Assembly: GCA_945893145.1 (NCBI GenBank)
Contig: CAMDDZ010000008.1
Location: 1-64,000 of the forward strand
DNA from: Rhodoplanes serenus
GTDB taxonomy: Bacteria; Pseudomonadota; Alphaproteobacteria; Rhizobiales; Xanthobacteraceae
Direction: 5' to 3'
Length of the DNA: 64,000 nt
This document shows, piece after piece, positions 27,961-36,494 of this stretch (position 1 is its first letter; each line of letters begins with the position of its first letter). The notes beneath the pieces are model-generated. The model was not told the DNA's origin and searched no databases. It saw only the letters and a list, made by a program, of their open reading frames with translations. A program made the translations under genes and the position numbers.

Positions 27961-28872
27961 GTGAACCTCGGATTCGTCGGCCTTGGCGCCATGGGCGAGT
28001 TGATCGTCCCGCGGCTGATGGCGGCTGGCCACGCCGTTACCGGCTGGAACCGCACGCCCGACAAGGCCAAGCCCTTGATCGACGCCGGCATGACGTTCGC
28101 CGGCACGCCGCGGCAGGTGGCCGAGCGTTCGGAGATCGTGTTCTCCATCGTCACCGATTCGAAAGCCGTGAAAGCGATAGCGCTCGGCCCGGACGGCATC
28201 ATCGACGGCCTGCGCAGGGGCGGCATCTATATCGACATGAGCACGATCGAGCCGGACGCCAGCCGGGAGGTAGCGGCCGAATTCGCCAAAGCCGGTTCGA
28301 TCATGCTCGACGGCCCGCTATCCGGTAGCCCGGTCACCGTAAAAGCGGGTCAGGCCTCGGTCATGATCGGCGGCGACGAGGCGGCATTCGAGCGCGCCAA
28401 GCCGGTGTTGCTTGCGATCGGGCCCAAGGTGACGCGCATCGGCGGCCAGGGCCTCGCTTGCCAGATGAAGATCGCGGTCAATCTCCTCCTGATGGTCGAG
28501 GTGATCTGCTTCGGCGAAGCGGTTGCGCTCGCCGAGAAGGGCGGCGTGGCGCGCGACGTCGCCGTCGACGCCATCCTGAAAAGCGTGGCGGCCTCGCCAG
28601 TGCTTGGCTATCGCGGGCCGTTCATCCTGGAAGGCAAGATGCCGGCGGTGCCGCTCGCCGACGTGAGCCTGCAGCAAAAGGACATGCTGCTCGCGCTCAA
28701 CCTCGGGCGGACGCTCGGCAGCCCGACGCCGCTCGCCGCCGCCGCGAACGAGATGATGAACGCCTGTCGCGGGCTCGGCATCGATCACAATGACTTCGTC
28801 GTCGCACACCAAGTCTATCGCCGGCTTGGTGGACAAGATTCTGGTGGACAAGATTCCGGAGGACAATCGTGA
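27961..28872 (+). CDS. NAD(P)-dependent 3-hydroxyisobutyrate dehydrogenase-family oxidoreductase
   Basis: The 303-residue beta-hydroxyacid dehydrogenase has the Rossmann motif LGFVGLGAMGELIV at the N-terminus and the substrate motif DGPLSGSPVTVKAGQASVMIGG. The catalytic lysine lies in GLACQMKIAVNLLLM. Substrate could be 3-hydroxyisobutyrate, tartronate semialdehyde or a related acid. The C-terminus is unusual: a short DNA repeat (28834-28870) encodes GGQDSGGQDSGGQS, absent from typical members. The GTG start lies at the beginning of the first strand. Its stop overlaps the start of the cupin gene (GTGA), so the two are coupled. Confidence 0.88.
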   Translation: MNLGFVGLGAMGELIVPRLMAAGHAVTGWNRTPDKAKPLIDAGMTFAGTPRQVAERSEIVFSIVTDSKAVKAIALGPDGIIDGLRRGGIYIDMSTIEPDASREVAAEFAKAGSIMLDGPLSGSPVTVKAGQASVMIGGDEAAFERAKPVLLAIGPKVTRIGGQGLACQMKIAVNLLLMVEVICFGEAVALAEKGGVARDVAVDAILKSVAASPVLGYRGPFILEGKMPAVPLADVSLQQKDMLLALNLGRTLGSPTPLAAAANEMMNACRGLGIDHNDFVVAHQVYRRLGGQDSGGQDSGGQS

Positions 28873-29354
28873 CCAACAAGGCTGAAAAAATCGGTGCCGC
28901 GCTCGCCAAGGCGGTCAAAGCCACGACCGGCATCACGTCGGCTCAGATGGGCGCCAAAATGTTCCGCACCAACATCGCAAAGGTGCCGAAGGTCGAAGGC
29001 CTGAAACGCGACGACGGCTGGATCGATATGCAAGTGCAATTCCTGATCGACAAGAAATCCGCCGGTGCGGATCACGTGGTGGGCTGGACAGTTCTAAAGC
29101 CCGGCGCCAGCCACGAGTGCCATCTCCATCGCAATTGCGATGAGTTCTTCATCGTGCTCAAGGGCCAGGGCCACATCATCACTGACAAGGGACTTGAGCC
29201 ATCGGGATCGGGCGACGTGGTCTATTCACCCCGCGGCTGCTGGCACGGCTTCAACAACACGTCGAAAGAAGACGTCGTGCTGGTGTGGGGCTGGATGGGA
29301 GCCGGATCGATCGACGATTCCGGCTATGAGGTGCCGGAAGGCGGACACAAGTAA
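28869..29354 (+). CDS. Cupin-domain protein
   Basis: This 161-residue protein has a single cupin barrel. Motif 1 is KPGASHECHLHRNCDEFFIVLKGQGHI, with metal-ligand histidines and an acidic residue; motif 2 is SPRGCWHGFNNTSKEDVVLVWGW. The N-terminal part (about 1-50) is helical and has no known domain. It is translated with the upstream dehydrogenase, so it may act on the same small-molecule pathway as a dioxygenase, isomerase or sensor. Confidence 0.82.
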   Translation: MTNKAEKIGAALAKAVKATTGITSAQMGAKMFRTNIAKVPKVEGLKRDDGWIDMQVQFLIDKKSAGADHVVGWTVLKPGASHECHLHRNCDEFFIVLKGQGHIITDKGLEPSGSGDVVYSPRGCWHGFNNTSKEDVVLVWGWMGAGSIDDSGYEVPEGGHK

Positions 29355-29377
29355 GCCGAGCGGCGCAGTCGCGCCGG

Positions 29378-30514
29378 TCACCACTGCATCAGCGAATTGC
29401 CAACCGGCGCCGAACTCGAACGCGCGACGACATCGTTACGGCTGGACGCCGTGGCAGTGCCTGGGCCGTAGTACGGCAACCCCTTGGCCTTGGCGGTTTT
29501 GACGTCGCCGAAGTGACGGTAGCGGTTCGGCTCGAAGTAGATGAAGAACTTGGCTTGGCGCGGCGTCCACCAGCGGGCGAGCTTGGCCTGGAACTTGTTG
29601 AGACGGATGCAGCCCAGGCTGACCGGCGAGCCGAACGTGCCGCCTGAATCGAGGCCGCCGGCGATCTGATGGATGCCGTTGCCGGTCTCTCCGACATAGC
29701 CCTTGTCGGGCACGAAATGCATGAAGTTCGGCATTTCGATGGGACGGCCGCCGTTCTCGAACGGCACCGCGCGGGCGTCGCCGCCGCCGAGCCGCGCATC
29801 GCGTCGCGCGTCGGCCGGCGTGTAGGGACGGTCGGTGCTCCAGCTGCGCGATTTGATAACGTTGATCGGCGCGTAATAGCGATTGAGCGGCGGAATGCCA
29901 CGGCTTGATGAGGTGACGAAGCGATAGACGAGCTTCGGCTCGCCGTTGACGATCTCGCAGAAGCTGAGCGTCTGGCCGACGCAATAGCCGTTGAACACCG
30001 GCGGCTTAACGACCGGCTCGGCCTTGAAGCGCTGGACCTGCTGCACGTAGTTCTGCAGGTCCTCCAGCTCGGTCTTGAGCGCCGCGGTATCGTCCGGCGT
30101 TGCATCGGCGGCGAGCAACGAGGCGAGGTTCGCCTTCGCAAGCGCCGCGATCTCGACATTGCGCGCCGCCGCAATCGCACGCAGGCGTGGGAATTCGCTG
30201 AGCTCTTCGACCGGCGAGAAATACTCCTGCACGCCGCGGCAATAGCCGTCGGCATCCGCCGAATTCAGGTCGGCCACCACATAACGCTGGCGATAGCGCT
30301 CCGGCAGCTTGTCGTTCTCATTTTGCGCAGCCGACAGCGGGAAAAATTCGCCGGTTTTCGAATCGCGAAGCTGGTCAAACGGGATGCGGCAGCTGGCGTT
30401 GACGTCAACGCTCTGCACAGCCGCCATCGACGCCGGCCTGCTCGCGGCAAGCGCCGGAACCGCAGCAAAACCCAACGCAACAATCGGGAGCAACAGCGAT
30501 GGCAATACGCGCAT
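29378..30514 (-). CDS. L,D-transpeptidase (YkuD) family periplasmic protein
   Basis: The 378-residue secreted protein has a signal peptide (LPIVALGFAAVPALA). A central helical/coiled-coil segment (about 110-170) precedes a C-terminal YkuD-like domain. The catalytic pattern His282 (GIHQIAGG) and Cys302 in GSPVSLGCIRL is intact, although the usual HGT before the nucleophile is replaced by SPVSL. Such enzymes form 3-3 peptidoglycan crosslinks or tether proteins to the wall. It is convergent with the cupin gene. Confidence 0.85.
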   Translation of the reverse strand: MRVLPSLLLPIVALGFAAVPALAASRPASMAAVQSVDVNASCRIPFDQLRDSKTGEFFPLSAAQNENDKLPERYRQRYVVADLNSADADGYCRGVQEYFSPVEELSEFPRLRAIAAARNVEIAALAKANLASLLAADATPDDTAALKTELEDLQNYVQQVQRFKAEPVVKPPVFNGYCVGQTLSFCEIVNGEPKLVYRFVTSSSRGIPPLNRYYAPINVIKSRSWSTDRPYTPADARRDARLGGGDARAVPFENGGRPIEMPNFMHFVPDKGYVGETGNGIHQIAGGLDSGGTFGSPVSLGCIRLNKFQAKLARWWTPRQAKFFIYFEPNRYRHFGDVKTAKAKGLPYYGPGTATASSRNDVVARSSSAPVGNSLMQW

Positions 30515-30693
30515 GAACCCCCCGCCCGGATCGTTGCAAACGTTTCATTGCTGTGTTGCACCAACAAGAATGCCGCCGAAGCTTTCCACCGCGGACTTCA
30601 TGCTTAGAGGAGTTATCCACTGCGTTGACGATAGTGCTGGCGCGCCATAGCGTTGTGCTGGGAAATCTCCTTCGCCCGCGAAAGCCGCACCCC

Positions 30694-31413
30694 ATGAGCG
30701 CCACGCTGAACGACCCGCGCATCGCAAATGGCATGCGGGCGCAAATGGCGCTGCGGCGGAAACACATCGACGCCGGCGCCAAGCAGATCGGCTGGAAGGT
30801 CGGCATGGGCGCGCCGCCGCTCAAGGCAAAGCTGAACTTGACGGCACCGATTGTGGGTTTCCTGCTCGACAGTGCCCCGCTGCCGTCCGGCACCACGGTG
30901 TCGCTCAAGGACTGGCAAAAGCCCGTCGCTGAGGCCGAGATCGCGGCCTATATCGGCCACGACCTGCCCGCCGGAGCGAGCCGCGACACTGTGCGCTCCG
31001 CGATTGCGGCGCTCGGTCCCGCCATCGAGCTTGCCGATGTCGACTGCCCGATGGAGGACGTCGAGGCAGTGCTATCGGGAGACATTTTCCAGCGCCATGT
31101 GATCCTGGGGCCACGCGACACCTCGCGTGCCGGCGCCCGGCTGGACGGCTTGAGTGCGCGCGTCACCCGTTCGGGCAAGGACGTTCCGGTGCCGGCCAAC
31201 CTGGAAACCAACATCGGCGAGATCGTCGGCATCGTGCGTCACGTCGCCGACGTGGCGGCGGCGCTGGGCGACGGCCTGCGCGCCGGCCACTTCATCATCT
31301 GCGGCTCGCTGACCGCGCCGCTGTTCCTGGAGCCGGGCGAGACTGGCGTGGATTTTGCGTTGGAATCGATAGGAGGACCGATAGGGACGATTTCGGTCCG
31401 GTTCTCGACCTGA
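30694..31413 (+). CDS. Fumarylacetoacetate-hydrolase-fold protein (2-keto-4-pentenoate hydratase type)
   Basis: The 239-residue protein resembles MhpD/DmpE hydratases of meta-cleavage pathways. Key segments are QIGWKVGMGAPPLKAKLNLTAPIVGFLLDSA, the acidic metal-binding site AEAEIAAYIGHDLPAG, ALGPAIELADVDCP, and the C-terminal IICGSLTAPLFLEPGETGVDFAL. It would add water to 2-oxopent-4-enoate-like dienols. The ATG at 30694 begins a normal-length protein. It lies 10 bases before a Bug receptor gene, suggesting uptake and breakdown of one aromatic-derived acid. Confidence 0.85.
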   Translation: MSATLNDPRIANGMRAQMALRRKHIDAGAKQIGWKVGMGAPPLKAKLNLTAPIVGFLLDSAPLPSGTTVSLKDWQKPVAEAEIAAYIGHDLPAGASRDTVRSAIAALGPAIELADVDCPMEDVEAVLSGDIFQRHVILGPRDTSRAGARLDGLSARVTRSGKDVPVPANLETNIGEIVGIVRHVADVAAALGDGLRAGHFIICGSLTAPLFLEPGETGVDFALESIGGPIGTISVRFST

Positions 31414-31423
31414 GGAAAACACC

Positions 31424-32401
31424 ATGACGCTGCCACGCCGCCGTTTCCTGCAAGTGGCCGCAAGCGCGTTGGCGCTTCCTGCGCTTTCGCGGTCCGCGCA
31501 GGCCGAAACCTATCCGGCGCGGCCGGTGCGGCTGGTCGTGCCATTCGCGCCGGCCGGCGCATCCGACATCATCGCGCGCTTGGTCGGGCCTGCGCTGTCG
31601 GAGCGGCTCGGCCAGCAAGTCGTCGTCGAGAACCGGTCCGGCGCCGGCGGCAACATCGGCACCGAGAGTGTCGTGCGCGCGACGGCGGACGGCTACACGC
31701 TGCTGGTGGTCGGCGGCTTCAACGCGATCAACACCACGCTCTATGACAAGCTCAGCTTCGTATTCGCCCGCGACATCGTTCCGGTCGCGGGTATCGCCCG
31801 CATGCCCAATGTCATGCTGGTGTTGCCGACGTTTCCTGCGGCAACCGTGCCGGAGTTCATCGCCTACGCGAAGGCCAATCCCGAGAAAATCAATTTCGGC
31901 TCGGGCGGCACCGGGTCGCCGACCCATCTGTCGGGCGAGCTATTCAAGATGATGACCAGCATCAACATGGTGCATCTGCCGTATCGCGGCGCTGGGCCGG
32001 CACTGATCGACCTCTTGGGCGGACAACTCCAGACCATGTTTCCGACGCTGCCGTCGGCGATCGGCTATATCCGCGGCGGCAAGCTGCGCGCCCTTGGGGT
32101 GACACCCGCCAAGCGCTCTGAGGCGGTGCCGGACGTTCCAAGCATTGGCGAATTCGTGCCGGGCTACGATGCCGGCGACTGGTACGGCGTCGGCGCGCCG
32201 GCCGGCACGCCGCCCGAGATCGTCGAACGACTCAACAAGGATATCAATGCGGTCCTCACCGATCCGGAAATGAAATCGCGTTTGACCGAGCTCGGCATGA
32301 CGCCCATTCCGGCTTCGCAAACCGAATTCACGCGCTTCATTGCCGACGAAACCGAGAAGTGGAGCAAGGTGGTCAAGTTCTCCGGCGCCAAGCCGGATTG
32401 A
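31424..32401 (+). CDS. Bug-family (TctC-like) periplasmic solute-binding protein, Tat-type signal
   Basis: The 325-residue tripartite tricarboxylate transporter receptor starts with a twin-arginine-like signal (PRRRFLQVAASALALPALS). The Bug signature follows: YPARPVRLVVPFAPAGASDIIARLVGPALSERLGQQVVVENRSGAGGNIGTESV. PYRGAGPALIDLLGGQLQTMF and a C-terminal TPIPASQTEFTRF are also typical. No TctA/TctB membrane genes are nearby, so it is an orphan receptor. It is probably co-transcribed with the hydratase gene, so its ligand may be that enzyme's substrate. Confidence 0.93.
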   Translation: MTLPRRRFLQVAASALALPALSRSAQAETYPARPVRLVVPFAPAGASDIIARLVGPALSERLGQQVVVENRSGAGGNIGTESVVRATADGYTLLVVGGFNAINTTLYDKLSFVFARDIVPVAGIARMPNVMLVLPTFPAATVPEFIAYAKANPEKINFGSGGTGSPTHLSGELFKMMTSINMVHLPYRGAGPALIDLLGGQLQTMFPTLPSAIGYIRGGKLRALGVTPAKRSEAVPDVPSIGEFVPGYDAGDWYGVGAPAGTPPEIVERLNKDINAVLTDPEMKSRLTELGMTPIPASQTEFTRFIADETEKWSKVVKFSGAKPD

Positions 32402-32435
32402 CTGTCACCAAAGTCGCCAGAGCGGCCGCACCCGC

Positions 32436-34289
32436 TCAATGCGGAAATGCGAGATTGTGGTTTTCCGCAGCAAGCCGCCAGCTTTCGACGTCGCCTAGCA
32501 TGGCATCGGCAGCCGCAGCCGCATGATAGCGCAAAGCCGCCAGATCGGACTTCTCGTTTTGGATGGCGCGGATCAGCTGCTGCAGCGTTGTATCAGTACG
32601 CCGCGAGCGCCGGCAGATGCCCTCGAAATCGCCAAAAATTCGAATGCCGTAGGCTGCTGTTGCGGCGGCAGGTAGCCAGACGCTCAGGAACAGGAGCGCT
32701 TCGGGTAGTAGATGCAGGAGGTAAAATTTTTCTAAGAAAGAATGGTATGGCCAAACACACAGGGCAACCACCGCGACGATAATCGTCCCAATAAACAGCC
32801 AGAAGCCGATGCGCTCCAGCCAGCGCTCCAGATGCTCCATGCGCTGGGCATTCGACAAATGATAACGGCATTGATCTCGCAGCAGTTCGACCATGGCAAA
32901 TCGCGCCGCGGCGACCCACTCGGAAGCAAGCCACCCCGAGCGTAAGCCCTGCTCGCGCAAAATCGCGCGGGCGTACCAACCGGTCCAGGTCGGTTCCTGG
33001 ATCGGGAAAAACGTTGCGGGGCGGATGCCCAGCATCCAATGCAACAACACGGCGCGCAGGCGCTCGGCGACTTCGCGCGCTTCGAACCAGCGGCGGTGCC
33101 ACCGTCGCCGCCGGCCAAAATTGGTATTCACCACAATCAAGCCGATGCAAACCATCTCTAAGAACACCAGAGCCGGCTTGTTTCCGGGAAACAGAACAGA
33201 AAGCGCAGCAAACATCACCGCCAACGATGCCAGCACAAAATTGCTCACGAAGGCGCTACGGTAGGCCAGCGCGAAATGCGAGCCGATGGCGTCGGCCCAG
33301 CCGTAGGCCGTCGCCATCGTGCTGACGTCGCCGCCGCGCGCCGGATCGGAGAACGCGGTCAATCGCGCCGCAAGGATGAAGGGCTCGGTCGATGACAGGT
33401 CCTTGAACAGGAACCGCCGGCCGGACAGGACCATCAGGAGGGGAAATTCAGGACGGAAATGGAATCGCCTGCTTCGCTCACCGAGGTAATCGGAGAGCGA
33501 CTTGCGCTCATCGGGATTGACCGGCGGGCGGACCAGGCGATCGATCAAATGCCGCAGCAAGTCCCCGCTGAGAATCTGGCGCGGCGCATCCTCGATGGCG
33601 TTGACCGAAACCGGGAACTCGGTGAGTCCGCTCCAGCGGAGGCAGGTGGCTTCTGCCTCGGGCGGTCCAGCGCTGCTCTTTTCGTTGTTGACGTGAATAT
33701 GAATGACCGGAATGCCCTGACGCGCCGCAACGCTGAGCATCTCGGTTGTGCCGCCGCGGCCGCGCGAGGGGCCGCCGTCCCAGACCGCCAGCAGAATGTC
33801 CGCTTGGCTCAACACAGTAAGGCCGGTCGCTTCGTACGATTGTGGCTCTTTCCGGCTGCCTTCGGCGTCGGAATCGCCCGGCAGCCGCCGTTCGCCGGGC
33901 AACTCCAGGCAGGCGTTGGCGCGACCGACCAATTCGCTGAGTTTTGTCTTGGCGCTGTCGGCTTTGAAATCCTTTGCATACTCCTCGGTTGCAAACGGGA
34001 GCGCCGCGGCCAGCGTGAAGCCGCGCGCAGCGCGTTCGAGCGCGATCTCGGCTGCCATTGTGTCGGCGCCGTCCGCGAGCCCGGTTACAATCGAAAATGA
34101 CGGCGATTGAGGGCTGAAAAACGCGCGGTACGTTTCGTGCGCCTGTGCCGTCGCAACGGCGATTTCGTCCAACACCTTCGCAATCTCGGCCTTGACCCAC
34201 CCTTGAGCCGCTGGCGGCAGACGGTCGGCACGATGGCCGATGACCCCGATTGCCAGGGCCAGACGAGGTTTTGGAGGGTGTTCGCTCAC
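32436..34289 (-). CDS. SLOG-like nucleotide-binding domain fused to SLATT-like transmembrane region
   Basis: The 617-residue protein is not a housekeeping type. Residues 10-200 form a Rossmann-like domain with IGVIGHR (14-20), VTGLADGAD (68-76), ALPFATEEYAKDF (96-108) and ADILLAVWDG...RGRGGT (163-181). This pattern is the SLOG (DprA/LOG-like) superfamily, thought to bind nucleotides or NAD-type ligands. Two hydrophobic pairs follow (about 349-391 and 494-545), each leading into charged helices, as in SLATT modules. SLOG-SLATT combinations have been predicted as nucleotide-sensing membrane effectors in antiphage conflict systems. It is flanked by a Bug gene and tldD, with no nuclease or cyclase partner. 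The domain calls are from motif reading only. Confidence 0.7.
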   Translation of the reverse strand: MSEHPPKPRLALAIGVIGHRADRLPPAAQGWVKAEIAKVLDEIAVATAQAHETYRAFFSPQSPSFSIVTGLADGADTMAAEIALERAARGFTLAAALPFATEEYAKDFKADSAKTKLSELVGRANACLELPGERRLPGDSDAEGSRKEPQSYEATGLTVLSQADILLAVWDGGPSRGRGGTTEMLSVAARQGIPVIHIHVNNEKSSAGPPEAEATCLRWSGLTEFPVSVNAIEDAPRQILSGDLLRHLIDRLVRPPVNPDERKSLSDYLGERSRRFHFRPEFPLLMVLSGRRFLFKDLSSTEPFILAARLTAFSDPARGGDVSTMATAYGWADAIGSHFALAYRSAFVSNFVLASLAVMFAALSVLFPGNKPALVFLEMVCIGLIVVNTNFGRRRRWHRRWFEAREVAERLRAVLLHWMLGIRPATFFPIQEPTWTGWYARAILREQGLRSGWLASEWVAAARFAMVELLRDQCRYHLSNAQRMEHLERWLERIGFWLFIGTIIVAVVALCVWPYHSFLEKFYLLHLLPEALLFLSVWLPAAATAAYGIRIFGDFEGICRRSRRTDTTLQQLIRAIQNEKSDLAALRYHAAAAADAMLGDVESWRLAAENHNLAFPH

Positions 34290-34446
34290 GGCAAACTCGC
34301 AAGGCGCAGGATGATTGGGACGATATTGTTACGCGCTTCAGTTGCATAGGGAGCCAGCCCTCGCAGATTCAGCATTCAGGACCTATGTTGCGGCAGACTT
34401 CGATCATCAGGGACTCGCCCCAGGAACTCGCCCCAGGAATCGCCCC

Positions 34447-35868
34447 ATGTCCACCACCCCCTCCTCCCTCCTCGACCGCGCCGGCCTCGACCGCGACCGC
34501 GTCGCCAAACTCTTGGCCCGCGGGCTCGAAGGTGCCGACGACGGTGAACTGTTCCTCGAATACAAGCAGTCCGAGATGCTGGTGTTCGACAACGGCCGGC
34601 TCAAGCAGGCGACCTACGACACCAACCAGGGCTTTGGCCTGCGCGCCGTCAAAGACGAGGCGGTCGGCTATGCGCACGCCTCCGACATGTCCGAGGCCGC
34701 AATCGAACGCGCCGCCGACGCGGTGCGCGCGGTGAAGGGCGGCCACTCCGGCCAATATGCCGATGCGCCGGCGCGCAGCAACCGCAAGCTCTATGGCGAC
34801 GATAATCCGCTGGAGGCGCCGGGCTTCGACGCCAAGGTGAAGCTGCTGGAGGCGATCGACGCCTATGCGCGCGGCAAGGACGAGCGCGTGCGGCAAGTCA
34901 CCGCCAGCATTGGCGCTTCGTGGCAGGTGGTCGAGATCGTGCGGCCGGGCGGCGAGACCTATCGCGATATTCGCCCGCTGGTGCGCGTGAACGTTTCCGT
35001 GGTGGCGGGCCAAGGCGACCGGCAGGAGGTCGGCTCCTTCGGCTATGGCGGCCGCGAGGGTTACGGACAGTTCATCGCCGACAAGACTTGGCGGCACGCG
35101 ACCGACGAAGCGGTGCGTCAGGCGCTGCTCAATCTGGAATCGATCCCGGCGCCGGCCGGCGAGATGGATGTGGTGCTCGGCCCGGGCTGGCCGGGCGTCA
35201 TGCTGCACGAAGCCGTGGGTCACGGCCTCGAAGGAGATTTCAACCGCAAGAAGACCTCGGCTTTCGCGGGCCTGTTGGGCCAGCAGGTCGCAGCCAAAGG
35301 CGTCACCGTGGTGGACGACGGCACGATGGCATCCCGCCGCGGCTCGCTCTCGATCGACGACGAAGGCACGCCGACCAACCGCACCGTATTGATCGAGGAC
35401 GGCATCCTGGTCGGCTACATGCAGGACCGCCAGAACGCGCGGCTGATGAACATGAAGCCGACCGGCAATGGCCGGCGTGAGAGCCACGCACATGTGCCGA
35501 TGCCGCGTATGACCAACACCTACATGCTGGCCGGCAACCGCGACCCGAAGGAAATTCTCGCCTCGGTGAAGAACGGCATCTACGCCGTCAACTTCGGTGG
35601 CGGCCAGGTCGATATCACGTCGGGCAAGTACGTGTTCCAGGTCACCGAGGCCTACCGGATCGAGAACGGCAAACTCGGCGCACCGCTCAAAGGTGCCATG
35701 CTGATCGGCAACGGCCCGACCGACCTGCACCGCGTCAGCATGGTCGGCAACGACCTGCAGCTCGACACCGGCATCGGCACCTGTGGCAAGAACGGTCAGG
35801 GCGTGCCGGTCGGCGTCGGCCAGCCGACGCTGCGGATGGACCGAATCACTGTCGGCGGAACGGGTTGA
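34447..35868 (+). CDS. tldD: Metalloprotease TldD
   Basis: The 473-residue TldD/PmbA-family peptidase has the HEAVGHGLEGDF motif (His254-Glu255-x3-His259), a zinc HExxxH site. The C-terminal region contains NFGGGQVDITSGKYVFQVTEAY and GPTDLHRVSMVGNDLQLDTGIGTCGKNGQGVPVGVGQPTLRM in separate stretches. TldD works with TldE (PmbA) to degrade unfolded peptides and to mature microcins and CcdA. The ATG at 34447 is followed by MSTTPSSLLDRAGLD; longer upstream frames are not coding. A ccdAB pair lies immediately downstream. Confidence 0.95.
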   Translation: MSTTPSSLLDRAGLDRDRVAKLLARGLEGADDGELFLEYKQSEMLVFDNGRLKQATYDTNQGFGLRAVKDEAVGYAHASDMSEAAIERAADAVRAVKGGHSGQYADAPARSNRKLYGDDNPLEAPGFDAKVKLLEAIDAYARGKDERVRQVTASIGASWQVVEIVRPGGETYRDIRPLVRVNVSVVAGQGDRQEVGSFGYGGREGYGQFIADKTWRHATDEAVRQALLNLESIPAPAGEMDVVLGPGWPGVMLHEAVGHGLEGDFNRKKTSAFAGLLGQQVAAKGVTVVDDGTMASRRGSLSIDDEGTPTNRTVLIEDGILVGYMQDRQNARLMNMKPTGNGRRESHAHVPMPRMTNTYMLAGNRDPKEILASVKNGIYAVNFGGGQVDITSGKYVFQVTEAYRIENGKLGAPLKGAMLIGNGPTDLHRVSMVGNDLQLDTGIGTCGKNGQGVPVGVGQPTLRMDRITVGGTG

Positions 35869-35931
35869 GGGCCGAAATGGCCTTTGGCCGCCGATTCGGC
35901 TATTGTCGTCGCGGCTGAATGTGAGAACCCG

Positions 35932-36171
35932 ATGGGCGAGCGAGTCACTCTCGAACTTGACGCCAAAGCGCTCGCTGCGGCACGCGCAGCGAACATCGAC
36001 TTGGCGCAATTGTTGGTCGAGGCACTACGGCGCCGGCTGCCGCAGCTTGATGGTGCGGCACGAGATCAGGCCGCCCGTCAATGGTATGAAGAAAACAAGA
36101 AAGCAGTCGATTCCTATAATGCGTTTATCGAAGTGCACGGCCTGTTTTCCGATGGCGTTCGGATGTTTTGA
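35932..36171 (+). CDS. ccdA: CcdA-like antitoxin
   Basis: The 79-residue protein begins MGERVTLELDAKALAAARAANIDLAQLLVEALRRRL, a short ribbon-helix-helix-type N-terminus. The tail WYEENKKAVDSYNAFIEVHGLFSDGVRMF matches the CcdA toxin-binding region (xYNxFIExxGxFSDxxRxF). CcdA neutralises CcdB and represses its own operon. The ATG at 35932 is chosen because the upstream in-frame codons (MAADSAIVV) lack conservation. The toxin starts on the next base after the stop. Confidence 0.88.
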   Translation: MGERVTLELDAKALAAARAANIDLAQLLVEALRRRLPQLDGAARDQAARQWYEENKKAVDSYNAFIEVHGLFSDGVRMF

Positions 36172-36486
36172 TTGCCGCGTCAGTTCGACATCGTTGAAAA
36201 TCTGAATCCACGCACCCGCTTGCACTATCCGCTTCTTGTGGTGCTCCAACACGACCGTGTCGCGTCGCTGAGGAGCATGATCGCCGCGCCGTTAGTGCCA
36301 TCCGCCAACGCGCCAGCCAGTTCGCGCCTCCATCCTTCGATCACGATTGGCGCCAGCCAGTTTTTCATTCTTACCGAGGAACTGGCGGCGGTCCCTCCTG
36401 GTGTGCTGGGCGCTGTCGTTGGGTCAGCTGAGGCAAATCGTTATGAAATCATCGCCGCACTCGACCTGCTGTTCACCGGCATCTAA
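36172..36486 (+). CDS. ccdB: CcdB-like gyrase-poisoning toxin
   Basis: This 104-residue protein (MPRQFDIVENLNPRTRLHYPLLVVLQHDRV...) has the CcdB fold signatures: a conserved N-terminal strand, the central TIGASQFFILTEELAAVP segment, and the C-terminal LDLLFTGI tail that contacts gyrase and CcdA in the family. The start codon is TTG at 36172, directly abutting the antitoxin stop. An inefficient start and coupling would keep toxin below antitoxin. The tldD gene 300 bases upstream is notable because TldD/E degrades CcdA in E. coli. Confidence 0.87.
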   Translation: MPRQFDIVENLNPRTRLHYPLLVVLQHDRVASLRSMIAAPLVPSANAPASSRLHPSITIGASQFFILTEELAAVPPGVLGAVVGSAEANRYEIIAALDLLFTGI

Positions 36487-36494
36487 GCGGTTTG

